Positions 26,739 to 34,774 of a stretch of 64,000 bases of DNA are shown one piece after another (positions within the stretch are counted from its first letter, which is position 1; the number at the start of each line of letters is the position of its first letter). The stretch comes from Caenimonas soli. Its GTDB lineage: Bacteria; Pseudomonadota; Gammaproteobacteria; Burkholderiales; Burkholderiaceae_C. The stretch covers positions 1 through 64,000 of the forward strand of contig NZ_JABJVV010000022.1 of NCBI RefSeq assembly GCF_013155545.1, read 5' to 3'. The notes beneath the pieces are model-generated. The model was not told where the DNA came from and did no database searches. It saw only the letters and a list, made by a program, of their open reading frames with translations. The position numbers and the translations under genes were made by a program.

Positions 26739-26774
26739 AGTGATGTGAATTGCAAAGTGTCCGTTCACATCACT
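26739..26774. other. Inverted repeat between nrdA and nrdB
   Basis: Perfect 11-base arms (AGTGATGTGAA and complement) at 26739-26749 and 26764-26774 enclose 14 bases. There is no U-tract on the minus strand, so it is not a normal terminator. It may be an mRNA-stabilizing or processing hairpin, or a protein-binding site. Confidence 0.7.
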
Positions 26775-26844
26775 ACCCGATTGTGTTGCTCAATTGCATC
26801 GCGATGTGTCAGAGAACACCGACAAATTTTCGCGATGTGCGTCG

Positions 26845-29751
26845 TCATTGGCAGGCTTCGCAACCGGGATCGTCGATCGCGCAGAACTTGATGTCGGTCG
26901 CCGGCGCCGCTGCATTCATCTGCGATGCGGCCGCTGCTGCGGCAGCGTCGAGCGCGCTCATTCCGCCTTGCGCTCCACCCGACGACACAGCGTTCAGGCG
27001 GCCGGATTGCACCGTGGATTTCTCGGCGTGCGTGGCGCTCGTCGTGCGCAGGTAGTAGGTCGTCTTCAGGCCGCGCAGCCAGGCCAGCTTGTAGGTGTCG
27101 TCGAGCTTCTTGCCCGAGGCGCCCGCCATATAGATATTGAGCGACTGCGCCTGGTCGATCCACTTCTGGCGGCGCGCTGCGGCCTCGACCAGCCACACCG
27201 GCTCGACCTCGAAAGCCGTCGCGTAGAGCGCCTTGACTTCCTGCGGCACGCGATCGATGGGGCGCAGCGAGCCGTCGAAATGCTTGAGGTCCATGACCAT
27301 CACGTCGTCCCACAGGCCCAGGCGCTTCAGGTCGCGCACCAGGTAGTGATTGATGACCGTGAACTCGCCCGACAGGTTGGACTTGACCGACAGATTGCCG
27401 AAGCAAGGCTCGATGGAGGCGTCGACGCCGATGATGTTGGAGATGGTCGCCGTCGGAGCGATGGCGACGCAGTTGGAGTTGCGCATGCCGTCCTTGGCGA
27501 TCTTCTTGCGCAGGGCTTCCCAGTCCAGCGAGGCCGAACGGTCGACCTCGACATAACCGCCGCGCTCCTTGGCCAGCAGCTCCAGCGTGTCCAGCGGCAG
27601 CACGCCCTTGTCCCACAGCGAGCCCTTGTAGCTGGAGTATTTGCCGCGCTCGCGGGCCAGCTCGGTCGAGGCCCAGTAGGCGTGGTAGCAGACCGCCTCC
27701 ATGGACTTGTCGGCGAACTCCACGGCCTGCTCGGAGGCGTAGGGAATGCGCAATTCGTACAGCGCATCCTGGAAGCCCATCACCCCCAGGCCGACCGGGC
27801 GATGCCGCATGTTGGAGTCGCGGGCCTTCTTGACGGCGTAGTAGTTGATGTCGATCACGTTGTCGAGCATGCGCATCGCCGTGATGATCGTCTTCTTGAG
27901 CTTGTCGTGGTCGACAGCGCCGTCCTTCAGGTGCTGCAGCAGGTTCACCGAACCCAGGTTGCAGACGGCCGTCTCGGTGTCGCTGGTGTTGAGCGTGATC
28001 TCGGTGCACAGGTTGGACGAGTGCACCACGCCGGCGTGCTGCTGGGGCGAGCGGATGTTGCAGGCGTCCTTGAAGGTGATCCAGGGATGGCCGGTCTCGA
28101 ACAGCATGCTGAGCATCTTGCGCCACATGTCGGTGGCCTGCACCGTCTTGCTGGGCTTGATCTCGCCGCGCTTGGCCTTTTCCTCGTAGGCCACATAGGC
28201 CTTCTCGAAATCGACGCCGAACTTGTCGTGCAGGTCGGGCACGTTGGAGGGCGAGAACAGGGTCCACTCGCCCTTTTCCATGACCCGGCGCATGAACAGG
28301 TCGGGGATCCAGTTGGCCGTGTTCATGTCGTGCGTGCGGCGGCGGTCGTCGCCGGTGTTCTTGCGCAGCTCCAGGAACTCTTCGATGTCGAGGTGCCAGG
28401 ACTCGAGGTAGGTGCAGACCGCGCCCTTGCGCTTGCCGCCCTGGTTCACGGCCACGGCCGTGTCGTTGACGACCTTCAGGAACGGCACCACGCCCTGCGA
28501 TTCGCCGTTGGTGCCCTTGATATGGGAGCCGAGCGCGCGCACCCGGGTCCAGTCGTTGCCCAGGCCGCCCGCGAACTTGGACAGGAGGGCGTTTTCCTTG
28601 ATCGACTCATAGATGCCGTCCAGGTCGTCCGGCACCGTGGTCAGGTAGCAGGAGGACAGCTGCGAGCGCAGGGTGCCGGCGTTGAACAGCGTCGGCGTGC
28701 TGGACATGAAGTCGAAGCTGGACAGCACTTCGTAGAACTCGATGGCGCGGGCTTCGCGGTCGATCTCGTTCAGCGACAGGCCCATGGCCACCCGCATGAA
28801 GAAAGCCTGGGGCAGCTCGATCCGGGTCTTGCGCACGTGCAGGAAGTAGCGGTCGTACAGGGTCTGCAGGCCCAGGTAGTCGAACTTCAGGTCGCGTTCG
28901 GCCTTGAGCGCGGCGCCCAGCTTCTTCAGGTCGTACTGCAGCAGCTTCTCGTCCAGCAGTTCGTTCTCGACGCCCCGCTTGATGAAGCCGGGGAAGTAGT
29001 CGGCGTAGCTCTGCGCCATCTCGGACGGCGGCAGGTCGCGGCCCAGCACTTCCTTGAAGATGGTGTGCAGCAGCAGGCGAGCCGTGGCGTAGGTGTAGTC
29101 CGGGTCCTTTTCGATCAGCGTGCGGGCGGCCAGGATGGAAGCCTTGTAGACCTCGTCCATCGGGACGCCGTCGTACAGGTTGCGCATGGTCTCGGCCATG
29201 ATCGGGTCGGGCTTGACGTCGGCGCCCAGGTTCTGGCAGGCCGAGATGATCAGGCCCTTCAGGTGGTCCATGTCCAGCGGGATGCGCTGGCCGCCGTCGA
29301 GCACGTGCAGCGTCGGCGCCTTGGGCGCTTCCTGCACGTTCTGCTTGGCGCGTTCCTGCGAACGGCGGTCGCGGTACAGCACGTAGGCGCGGGCGATGTC
29401 GTGGTGGCCGCCGCGCATCAGGCCCAGTTCGACCTGGTCCTGCACGTCTTCTATATGGAAGGTGCCGCCGCCGGGGCGCGAACGCACCAGGGCACGGATC
29501 ACGGCCTGGGTGAGTTCGTCGACCGTCTCGCGCACGCTGGCCGAAGCCGCGCCCTGGGTGCCGTGCACCGCCAGGAAGGCCTTCATCATGGCGATGGCGA
29601 TCTTGTTCGGCTCGAACGGCACGACGGCGCCGTTGCGCCGGATGATCTGGTAGTGCGCCAGCGGATTGTTGGCCGTGCTGCCGGCCGCGGCGCTGTCTGG
29701 GGCGGCGCCGAAAGTGCTTGCAGCGGTGGGGGTGCTCAAAGCAGTTTGCAT
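26845..29751 (-). CDS. nrdA: Class Ia ribonucleotide reductase, alpha subunit
   Basis: The 968-residue catalytic subunit reduces ribonucleoside diphosphates. An N-terminal ATP-cone (about residues 35-125, QIIRRNGAVVPFEPNKI) gives dATP control. Active-site elements are the reducing cysteine in LSSCYLTT, the NLCTEI loop with radical cysteine and glutamate, the TTYYLRT tyrosine pair for radical transfer, and the C-terminal shuttle cysteines 964 and 967 (CEAC). The start at 29751 (MQTALSTPTAAS) is chosen; the frame opens 17 codons earlier. Two NrdR boxes overlap or adjoin its promoter at 29845-29890. nrdB lies downstream on the same strand. Confidence 0.96.
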   Translation of the reverse strand: MQTALSTPTAASTFGAAPDSAAAGSTANNPLAHYQIIRRNGAVVPFEPNKIAIAMMKAFLAVHGTQGAASASVRETVDELTQAVIRALVRSRPGGGTFHIEDVQDQVELGLMRGGHHDIARAYVLYRDRRSQERAKQNVQEAPKAPTLHVLDGGQRIPLDMDHLKGLIISACQNLGADVKPDPIMAETMRNLYDGVPMDEVYKASILAARTLIEKDPDYTYATARLLLHTIFKEVLGRDLPPSEMAQSYADYFPGFIKRGVENELLDEKLLQYDLKKLGAALKAERDLKFDYLGLQTLYDRYFLHVRKTRIELPQAFFMRVAMGLSLNEIDREARAIEFYEVLSSFDFMSSTPTLFNAGTLRSQLSSCYLTTVPDDLDGIYESIKENALLSKFAGGLGNDWTRVRALGSHIKGTNGESQGVVPFLKVVNDTAVAVNQGGKRKGAVCTYLESWHLDIEEFLELRKNTGDDRRRTHDMNTANWIPDLFMRRVMEKGEWTLFSPSNVPDLHDKFGVDFEKAYVAYEEKAKRGEIKPSKTVQATDMWRKMLSMLFETGHPWITFKDACNIRSPQQHAGVVHSSNLCTEITLNTSDTETAVCNLGSVNLLQHLKDGAVDHDKLKKTIITAMRMLDNVIDINYYAVKKARDSNMRHRPVGLGVMGFQDALYELRIPYASEQAVEFADKSMEAVCYHAYWASTELARERGKYSSYKGSLWDKGVLPLDTLELLAKERGGYVEVDRSASLDWEALRKKIAKDGMRNSNCVAIAPTATISNIIGVDASIEPCFGNLSVKSNLSGEFTVINHYLVRDLKRLGLWDDVMVMDLKHFDGSLRPIDRVPQEVKALYATAFEVEPVWLVEAAARRQKWIDQAQSLNIYMAGASGKKLDDTYKLAWLRGLKTTYYLRTTSATHAEKSTVQSGRLNAVSSGGAQGGMSALDAAAAAAASQMNAAAPATDIKFCAIDDPGCEACQ

Positions 29752-29842
29752 GGTTGGATCTTTCACTATTTTTGTTGAAACGCCGGTGCCGCTCAAGGGC
29801 ATCGGCCGGGGGTGTTCTAGGTCAGCAGTTGGGTCAGCTGAG

Positions 29843-29858
29843 ACACTATATATAGGGT
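29843..29858. promoter_or_regulatory. NrdR box 1
   Basis: ACACTATATATAGGGT differs at one position from the NrdR consensus ACACWATATATWGTGT. It covers the -10 element of the nrdA promoter. Confidence 0.82.
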
Positions 29859-29873
29859 GTGCGAGGAATTCAA
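29845..29873 (-). promoter_or_regulatory. Sigma-70 promoter of nrdAB
   Basis: On the minus strand, -35 TTGAAT (29873-29868) and -10 TATAGT (29850-29845) are separated by 17 bases. The leader to the nrdA ATG would be about 88 bases. Confidence 0.7.
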
Positions 29874-29874
29874 G

Positions 29875-29890
29875 CCACTACCGGTAGTGT
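29875..29890. promoter_or_regulatory. NrdR box 2
   Basis: CCACTACCGGTAGTGT keeps the conserved arms CACTA/TAGTG of the NrdR box with a GC-rich centre. It starts 32 bases from box 1, about three helical turns, the standard pairing of NrdR boxes, and lies just upstream of the -35 element. Confidence 0.75.
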
Positions 29891-29951
29891 ACGACCGCAG
29901 AGCCGGTCTCTTTACATTGGCGCCGTAAAAAAGTTCGCGCCAAGCCGATTT

Positions 29952-30536
29952 TTATCCGGGAAAACACTGGTCTGGCCAGGCCAGGCTGCGCTGCAACATC
30001 GCCCAGTCGAAGCCTTCGCCGGGGTCGCGTTTGCGGCCGGGCGCGATGTGTTCGTGGCCCGCGATGTGCTGCACCGGGTATTGCTGCGCGATGGCGGCGC
30101 ACAGCCCGGCCAGCGCTTCGTATTGCTCCGGCTCGAACGTGGCGCCTTCCAGGCCTTCCAGCTCGATGCCGACGGAATCGTCGTTGCAATTCTCGCGCCC
30201 GCGGTAGCTCGAAGTGCCCGCATGCCAGGCGCGGTCGTCGCAGCTGACGAACTGCCAGAGCTCGCCATTGCGCCGGATATAGAAGTGGGCCGAAACCGTC
30301 ATGCCCTCGATGCTCTTGAAGTAGGGATGCGCGTTCCAGTCCAGCGTATTGGAGAACAGCCGTTGCACTTCGTCCCCGCCGTACTGGCCGGGCGGCAGGC
30401 TGATCGAATGCACCACGATCAGGTCGACCCGGGCGCTGGCGGGCCGCGGGCCGAAGTTGGGCGAGGCGAGCCGGTGCGCGAATCCGTACCAGCCGGCTCG
30501 CCAGAGCGTGCCGGGCGACTCAGACCGGATCGTCAT
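29952..30536 (-). CDS. ampD: 1,6-anhydro-N-acetylmuramyl-L-alanine amidase
   Basis: The 194-residue zinc amidase removes peptides from anhydro-muropeptides during cell-wall recycling and so controls AmpR-type beta-lactamase induction. The zinc ligands fit His in LIVVHSISLPPG, His in AGHEHIAPGRKRDPG and the following Asp; the catalytic Glu is in VGIELEG. The start at 30536 (MTIRSESPG) overlaps the end of pilR by 17 bases, while a longer frame upstream lies wholly inside pilR. It is the last gene of the ccsA-like/PP0621/pilS/pilR/ampD string. Confidence 0.94.
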   Translation of the reverse strand: MTIRSESPGTLWRAGWYGFAHRLASPNFGPRPASARVDLIVVHSISLPPGQYGGDEVQRLFSNTLDWNAHPYFKSIEGMTVSAHFYIRRNGELWQFVSCDDRAWHAGTSSYRGRENCNDDSVGIELEGLEGATFEPEQYEALAGLCAAIAQQYPVQHIAGHEHIAPGRKRDPGEGFDWAMLQRSLAWPDQCFPG

Positions 30537-32007
30537 TGGGTTCGTCCCCGTTGGGAGCAGCGATGGCCAGGCGGGCGATGCGGTAGCGGATCTGCCGCAG
30601 CGACAGGCCCAGGCGTTGCGCGGCGGCAGTGCGGTTGAAGCCGCTCTCGTGCAGCGCCTTGACCAGGATTTCGCGCTCCTGCTGGTCCAGGTAGGCCTGC
30701 AAGTCTGCGGGCACTGCGTGGGGCAGGGCGGCGGGTTGCGGGGTTGGCGCGGCCGCGGCCACGGCGGCCGGCGCACCTTCGCGCAGGGCCGTCGGCGCCT
30801 GGGTGGGGGCGAAATCCACCTGCAGTTCCTCCCCATCGGAAAGGGCCACCGCGCGGTGCAGCAGGTTCTCCAGTTCGCGCACGTTGCCGCCCAGCGGGTG
30901 GTCGCACAGTTGCTGCACCACCGACGGGGACAAGACAGGCAGCGGCATGCCGGAGTCCTGCGCGATGCGCGCCAGCAGCGCTTCGCACAGCGCAGGCAGG
31001 TCCTCGCGGCGCTCGCGCAGCGGTGGCACCAGGATCTCGATGACGTTCAAGCGGTAGTACAGGTCCTGGCGAAACCGCCCGGCGTGCACGTCCGCCGCCA
31101 GGTCCTTGTGCGTGGCGCTGACGACGCGAACGTCCACGGCGTCTTCCTGGGTCGAGCCCAGCGCGCGGACCTGGCGCTCCTGGATGGCGCGCAGCAGCTT
31201 CGATTGCATCGCCAGGGGCAGGTCGCCGATCTCGTCGAGGAACAATGTGCCGCCGCGCGCCGCCTGGAAGTAGCCTTCGCGATCCTGGTTGGAGCCGGTG
31301 TAGGAGCCCTTCTTCGCGCCGAAGAATTCGGCTTCCAGCAGCGACTCGGGAATGGCGCTGCAGTTCACGGCGACGAAGGGCCCGTCGGCGCGATGGCTGC
31401 AGGCGTGGATGGCGCGCGCCACCAGTTCCTTGCCGGTGCCCGACTCGCCACGCACCAGCACCGGCGCCATGCTGCGGGCCACCTTGGCAATGCGCTCCTT
31501 CACCGCGCGCATGGGCTGGGAGCCGCCCACCAGCCGTTCCAGCGCGGTTTGCGCGCCCGGGGCGCCGCCGTTGCCGGCCTGGCGCACTCCTGGGGCGGCA
31601 GGTTGCCGAGCGCGCGCAGCGGTGTTGGTGTCCTGGATCGCCGAGGCCACGACACTGCGGAATTGCTTCAGGTCCACCGGTTTGGTGAGGTAGTCGAAAG
31701 CTCCGGCCTTGAGCGCCTCGACGGCGTTCTCCGCCGAGCCGTAGGCCGTCATCACGATGCAACGCTCGCCCCGCTGTTCGGCCAGCATGCGGTGCAGCAG
31801 CTCCAGCCCCTGGCCATCGGGCAGGCGCATGTCGGTGATCACCGCGTCGAACTTCTTGTCCTGAAGCTGCGTCCAGGCTTCGGCCAGTGTTCCGGCGGCA
31901 TCGACCCGGTAGCCCTCGCGCAGCAGGGTGAGTTCGTACAGGGTGCGCAGATCAGGCTCGTCGTCGACGACAAGGACCTGTGCGGGCGTGGCGGAGGCAG
32001 CGGGCAT
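30520..32007 (-). CDS. pilR: Sigma-54-dependent response regulator (PilR)
   Basis: The 495-residue NtrC-type activator has a receiver domain with phosphoacceptor Asp59 (DAVITDMRLPDG), an AAA+ domain with Walker A GESGTGKE at 187-194, and a C-terminal Fis-type helix-turn-helix (FNRTAAAQRLGLSLRQIRYRI). The sigma-54 contact loop reads GSYTGS at 234-239 instead of GAFTGA. Ala/Pro linkers flank the AAA+ domain. It pairs with pilS, whose stop overlaps its ATG by one base (TGATG). PilR homologues activate type IV pilin transcription. No pilin gene lies in the window. Confidence 0.92.
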   Translation of the reverse strand: MPAASATPAQVLVVDDEPDLRTLYELTLLREGYRVDAAGTLAEAWTQLQDKKFDAVITDMRLPDGQGLELLHRMLAEQRGERCIVMTAYGSAENAVEALKAGAFDYLTKPVDLKQFRSVVASAIQDTNTAARARQPAAPGVRQAGNGGAPGAQTALERLVGGSQPMRAVKERIAKVARSMAPVLVRGESGTGKELVARAIHACSHRADGPFVAVNCSAIPESLLEAEFFGAKKGSYTGSNQDREGYFQAARGGTLFLDEIGDLPLAMQSKLLRAIQERQVRALGSTQEDAVDVRVVSATHKDLAADVHAGRFRQDLYYRLNVIEILVPPLRERREDLPALCEALLARIAQDSGMPLPVLSPSVVQQLCDHPLGGNVRELENLLHRAVALSDGEELQVDFAPTQAPTALREGAPAAVAAAAPTPQPAALPHAVPADLQAYLDQQEREILVKALHESGFNRTAAAQRLGLSLRQIRYRIARLAIAAPNGDEPNDDPV

Positions 32008-33701
32008 CAGGCCGCTATTGTGTCAAATGAAGCCGCTCCCGCAAGAGGCGTTGCACCGGGTCCGAATCTGACGATGAATTCGTTGCCTTCCCTCGCGTTG
32101 CTGGCCGAACCGGCGGTGCTGCGTTGATGCCCCAGCGTGGCGCCGTGGCGCTCGCACAACTCGCGGCAGATGTACAGGCCCAGCCCGCTGGAGCGGCTCT
32201 CCGAAGAAAAGAACGGCTCGAACAGGTGGCGTTGCACGGTAGGCGTGAGTGGTGCGCCGTCGCTCCATACATGCATGCTGGCCTGGCCGGCGGCGATCTG
32301 GGTCCAGACGCGGATCGAATCGGGTTTCTGGCCGGCATAGCGCAGCGCGTTATCCAGCAGGTTCACCAGAATGCGGCGCAGGTGATCGGCTTCGAACGGC
32401 ACGAAGGCCCCGGGCGCCGCCAGTGCCAGTTGAAGCCTGGAGCCGCTGCGCGTCTGCATCGCCCAGTCGCTGCAGGTCGCGGCCAGCGAGGGGTCGAGTT
32501 CGAGCGCAGCGGGGGTGCTGGGGCTGCGATGCTGCACGCGCGAGACATCCAGGATTTCCTCGACGATCTGGGCCAGCCGCTGGGCGTTCTTGCGCACCAG
32601 GGCGCTGAGCTGCTTGAGCGCGGGCTCGCGCAAGTCCTCTTCCATCAGCGCATTCGCCTGCGCGATCGCCGCCAGCGGATTGCGTATCTCGTGGGCCACG
32701 GCCGCCGACATCCGGCCCATGGCGGCCAGTTTCTCGGTGCGCAGCCGCGCCTCGATCTCACGCAGGTCTTCCAGGAAGATCACGCAAAGGCTGTCGGTGT
32801 GGTAATCGTGCGACGCGGTGAGGCGGGTTCGCACCCGCATGCGGCGGGCTTCCAGTTCGACCTCGCCAAGCTGGGCATTGCGTTCGGCAAACGTCGTTTG
32901 CGCCAGCGCCACCAGCGGCTCCCAGGCGGGCTGCATCGCAAGCCCGAAGCCGGACCGCATGGCTCCTTGATCGAGGCCCAGCAGCGCGCCGGCCGCCGGG
33001 TTGGCCGCGTGGATGCGCAATTGCGGATCCACCACCAAAATGCCGTCCGCCAGCGTTTCTATGACCAGCTCGTTGACCTGGGCCTGCATGCGCGCCGCGA
33101 GCTGGCCCACGCGCGCGGCCTCTTCCTCGCGGGCCAGCCGGGCCGCCAGCTGGTTGACCAGCACGGCCAGCGCGAAGTAGCCGGTGCCGGTCAGTCCGGC
33201 TTGCAGAAAGCGCGCCGCCGTGTCGCCGCTCGCACTCAGTGAATGCAGCCAGGCGTCGGTAAGCAACAGCAGCGTGACGCCCGCCGCCGTACCCAGCGCG
33301 AGCAGCGGCGATCCCAGCACCGAACCCATGAGCACGGGCAGGGCGAACAGCGGCGAGTAGTTGATGCCGCCGGCTTGCAGGAACTGCAGCGTCGAAAAAG
33401 CCACCAGGTCCACCCCGATGGTCGAGACCCACTGGGGATCGAAAGTCTGACCGGGTGGCGCGGGGCGGGTGAAGAGCCGCACGGCCAAGGTCGCCGCCAG
33501 GTAGGTGGCGCACAGGCCGATCAGCCAGCGGCTGATATTGAGCGTCGGTGCCAGCGTGAGCAGGCTGAGCAGCGCCAGCAGCACCAGTGCGATCGCCACG
33601 CGGGCGGTCATGAACCCCAGCCACAGCCGCGCGAACGAGGAGTCGCGCGTCAGCTCGGCGGCTTCGAAGGTCGAAGAGGTGACGAAGGGGGGCTGCCGCA
33701 C
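32007..33701 (-). CDS. pilS: Sensor histidine kinase (PilS)
   Basis: The 564-residue kinase has about six N-terminal transmembrane segments (residues 25-185) and a PAS-like region (about 225-330). The HisKA segment SAAVAHEIRNPLAAIAQ (about 345) carries the phosphorylatable histidine, followed by an HATPase domain (GLGLYICRELCERHG). Start: GGAGG at 33709-33713 lies seven bases before a GTG at 33701, so this GTG (VRQPPFVTSS) is chosen over the frame opening at 33740. It begins two bases after the PP0621 stop and overlaps pilR by one base. Confidence 0.9.
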   Translation of the reverse strand: MRQPPFVTSSTFEAAELTRDSSFARLWLGFMTARVAIALVLLALLSLLTLAPTLNISRWLIGLCATYLAATLAVRLFTRPAPPGQTFDPQWVSTIGVDLVAFSTLQFLQAGGINYSPLFALPVLMGSVLGSPLLALGTAAGVTLLLLTDAWLHSLSASGDTAARFLQAGLTGTGYFALAVLVNQLAARLAREEEAARVGQLAARMQAQVNELVIETLADGILVVDPQLRIHAANPAAGALLGLDQGAMRSGFGLAMQPAWEPLVALAQTTFAERNAQLGEVELEARRMRVRTRLTASHDYHTDSLCVIFLEDLREIEARLRTEKLAAMGRMSAAVAHEIRNPLAAIAQANALMEEDLREPALKQLSALVRKNAQRLAQIVEEILDVSRVQHRSPSTPAALELDPSLAATCSDWAMQTRSGSRLQLALAAPGAFVPFEADHLRRILVNLLDNALRYAGQKPDSIRVWTQIAAGQASMHVWSDGAPLTPTVQRHLFEPFFSSESRSSGLGLYICRELCERHGATLGHQRSTAGSASNAREGNEFIVRFGPGATPLAGAASFDTIAA

Positions 33702-33703
33702 CT

Positions 33704-33937
33704 TCAATCCTCCGCGCGCAGCCGGTGGTCCGCGCAGCAATAGAGCCGGCCGTCGCGCCCGGGCAAGGCATCGGCGCGCGGCAGATGCAGCGAGCAGACG
33801 GGGCAGCGCACCATGTCCTGCGGCGGGGCCAGGGCGTCCTGCCGCGGCGGTTCTTGCTTGGGTTCGTCCGAGCGGCGATGGTTGCGCACGAACCAGATGA
33901 CCGCCAGCACTACGGCCAGCACCAACAGATATTTCAT
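33704..33937 (-). CDS. PP0621 family protein
   Basis: The 77-residue protein has an N-terminal transmembrane helix (residues 2-17) followed by a proline-rich linker. A small cysteine cluster (CPVCSLHLP ... YCCADH) looks like a zinc ribbon facing the cytoplasm. This small family commonly sits beside pilS and a ccsA-like gene. The ATG at 33937 overlaps the ccsA-like stop by four bases. Role unknown; a link between membrane redox or heme assembly and PilS signalling is possible from context only. Confidence 0.82.
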   Translation of the reverse strand: MKYLLVLAVVLAVIWFVRNHRRSDEPKQEPPRQDALAPPQDMVRCPVCSLHLPRADALPGRDGRLYCCADHRLRAED

Positions 33938-34734
33938 GCGCGCCTCAGTACCACTTCGAGCACGAAGCGGGAGCCTGCATAGGCCAGCAGCAGCAGGGCC
34001 GAGCCGGTGTAGAGAACGCGAATCGCCTTGCGGCCGCGCCAGCCAAAGCGCGCCCGGCCCAGCAGCAGGAATGCGAACACCAGCCACGCCATGACCGAGA
34101 ACACGGTCTTATGGTCCCACTTCGCCGCGTTGCCGCGGCCATAGAGCGAATCGCTGAATAGCAGCCCGGCCAGCAGGGTGGCCGACAGCAGCACGAAGCC
34201 CGCCGTCGCGAAGCGGAAGGTGAGCCGCTCCAAAGTCAGCAGCGGCACGCCCGCGTGAGGATCGGCCGCCTGGCGGATCTGCTTCTCGGCGCGCGTCATC
34301 AGCCAGGCGTGAACGACCGCCGCGGCGAACAGGCCATACGAGGCGATGCCCAGCGCCCAGTGCAGGGGCAGCCACGGAGAGGCACTTACATGTAACTCGG
34401 CGCCGGGGAACACCAAAGCCAGCAACACGGCGGCCGAACCCAGACCCGCCAGCGCCCAGCGCGCCTCCAGCTGCGGAAAGAGCTGGCGTTCGACTGCGTA
34501 GACGGTGAGCACCAGCCACGCAGTCACCGACAGCGCGGGGGCAAAGCCGAAACGCGGCGGGTCGCCGAGCAGGCCCCAGGCCAGAACCAGCCCATGCAAC
34601 AGCCATGCAACCAGCAGGGCCATGCGCGCGGCCTGTTCGGACAGGCGTGCCGCACCAGCCGCGGGAACGGCGTAGGCCGCCGCGGCGGCCAGGGTCAGCA
34701 CCACGGTCGCGACAGGCGCACTGGCTAGAATCAT
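33934..34734 (-). CDS. CcsA/YpjD-family cytochrome c assembly-like membrane protein
   Basis: The 266-residue integral membrane protein has seven or eight hydrophobic segments and the family's late motif with the conserved histidine (AKWDHKTVFSVMAWLVF, about residue 205). Members resemble CcsA/CcmC heme-handling proteins; the E. coli relative YpjD lies next to ffh, and here too ffh starts 41 bases away in the divergent direction. It is the first gene of a tightly overlapping five-gene string leading to pilS-pilR-ampD. The heme role is inferred from family similarity. Confidence 0.87.
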   Translation of the reverse strand: MILASAPVATVVLTLAAAAAYAVPAAGAARLSEQAARMALLVAWLLHGLVLAWGLLGDPPRFGFAPALSVTAWLVLTVYAVERQLFPQLEARWALAGLGSAAVLLALVFPGAELHVSASPWLPLHWALGIASYGLFAAAVVHAWLMTRAEKQIRQAADPHAGVPLLTLERLTFRFATAGFVLLSATLLAGLLFSDSLYGRGNAAKWDHKTVFSVMAWLVFAFLLLGRARFGWRGRKAIRVLYTGSALLLLAYAGSRFVLEVVLRRA

Positions 34735-34774
34735 GTTCCACAGTTTAGCCTTGCTTCACTCACGAAGCATTTAT

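Noticed and set aside
26794..29778. 994-codon open frame antisense to nrdA
   Set aside because: It mirrors the high-GC codon bias of nrdA; its translation is a Val/Gly/Arg/His-rich string with no domain, while the sense frame has all catalytic residues.
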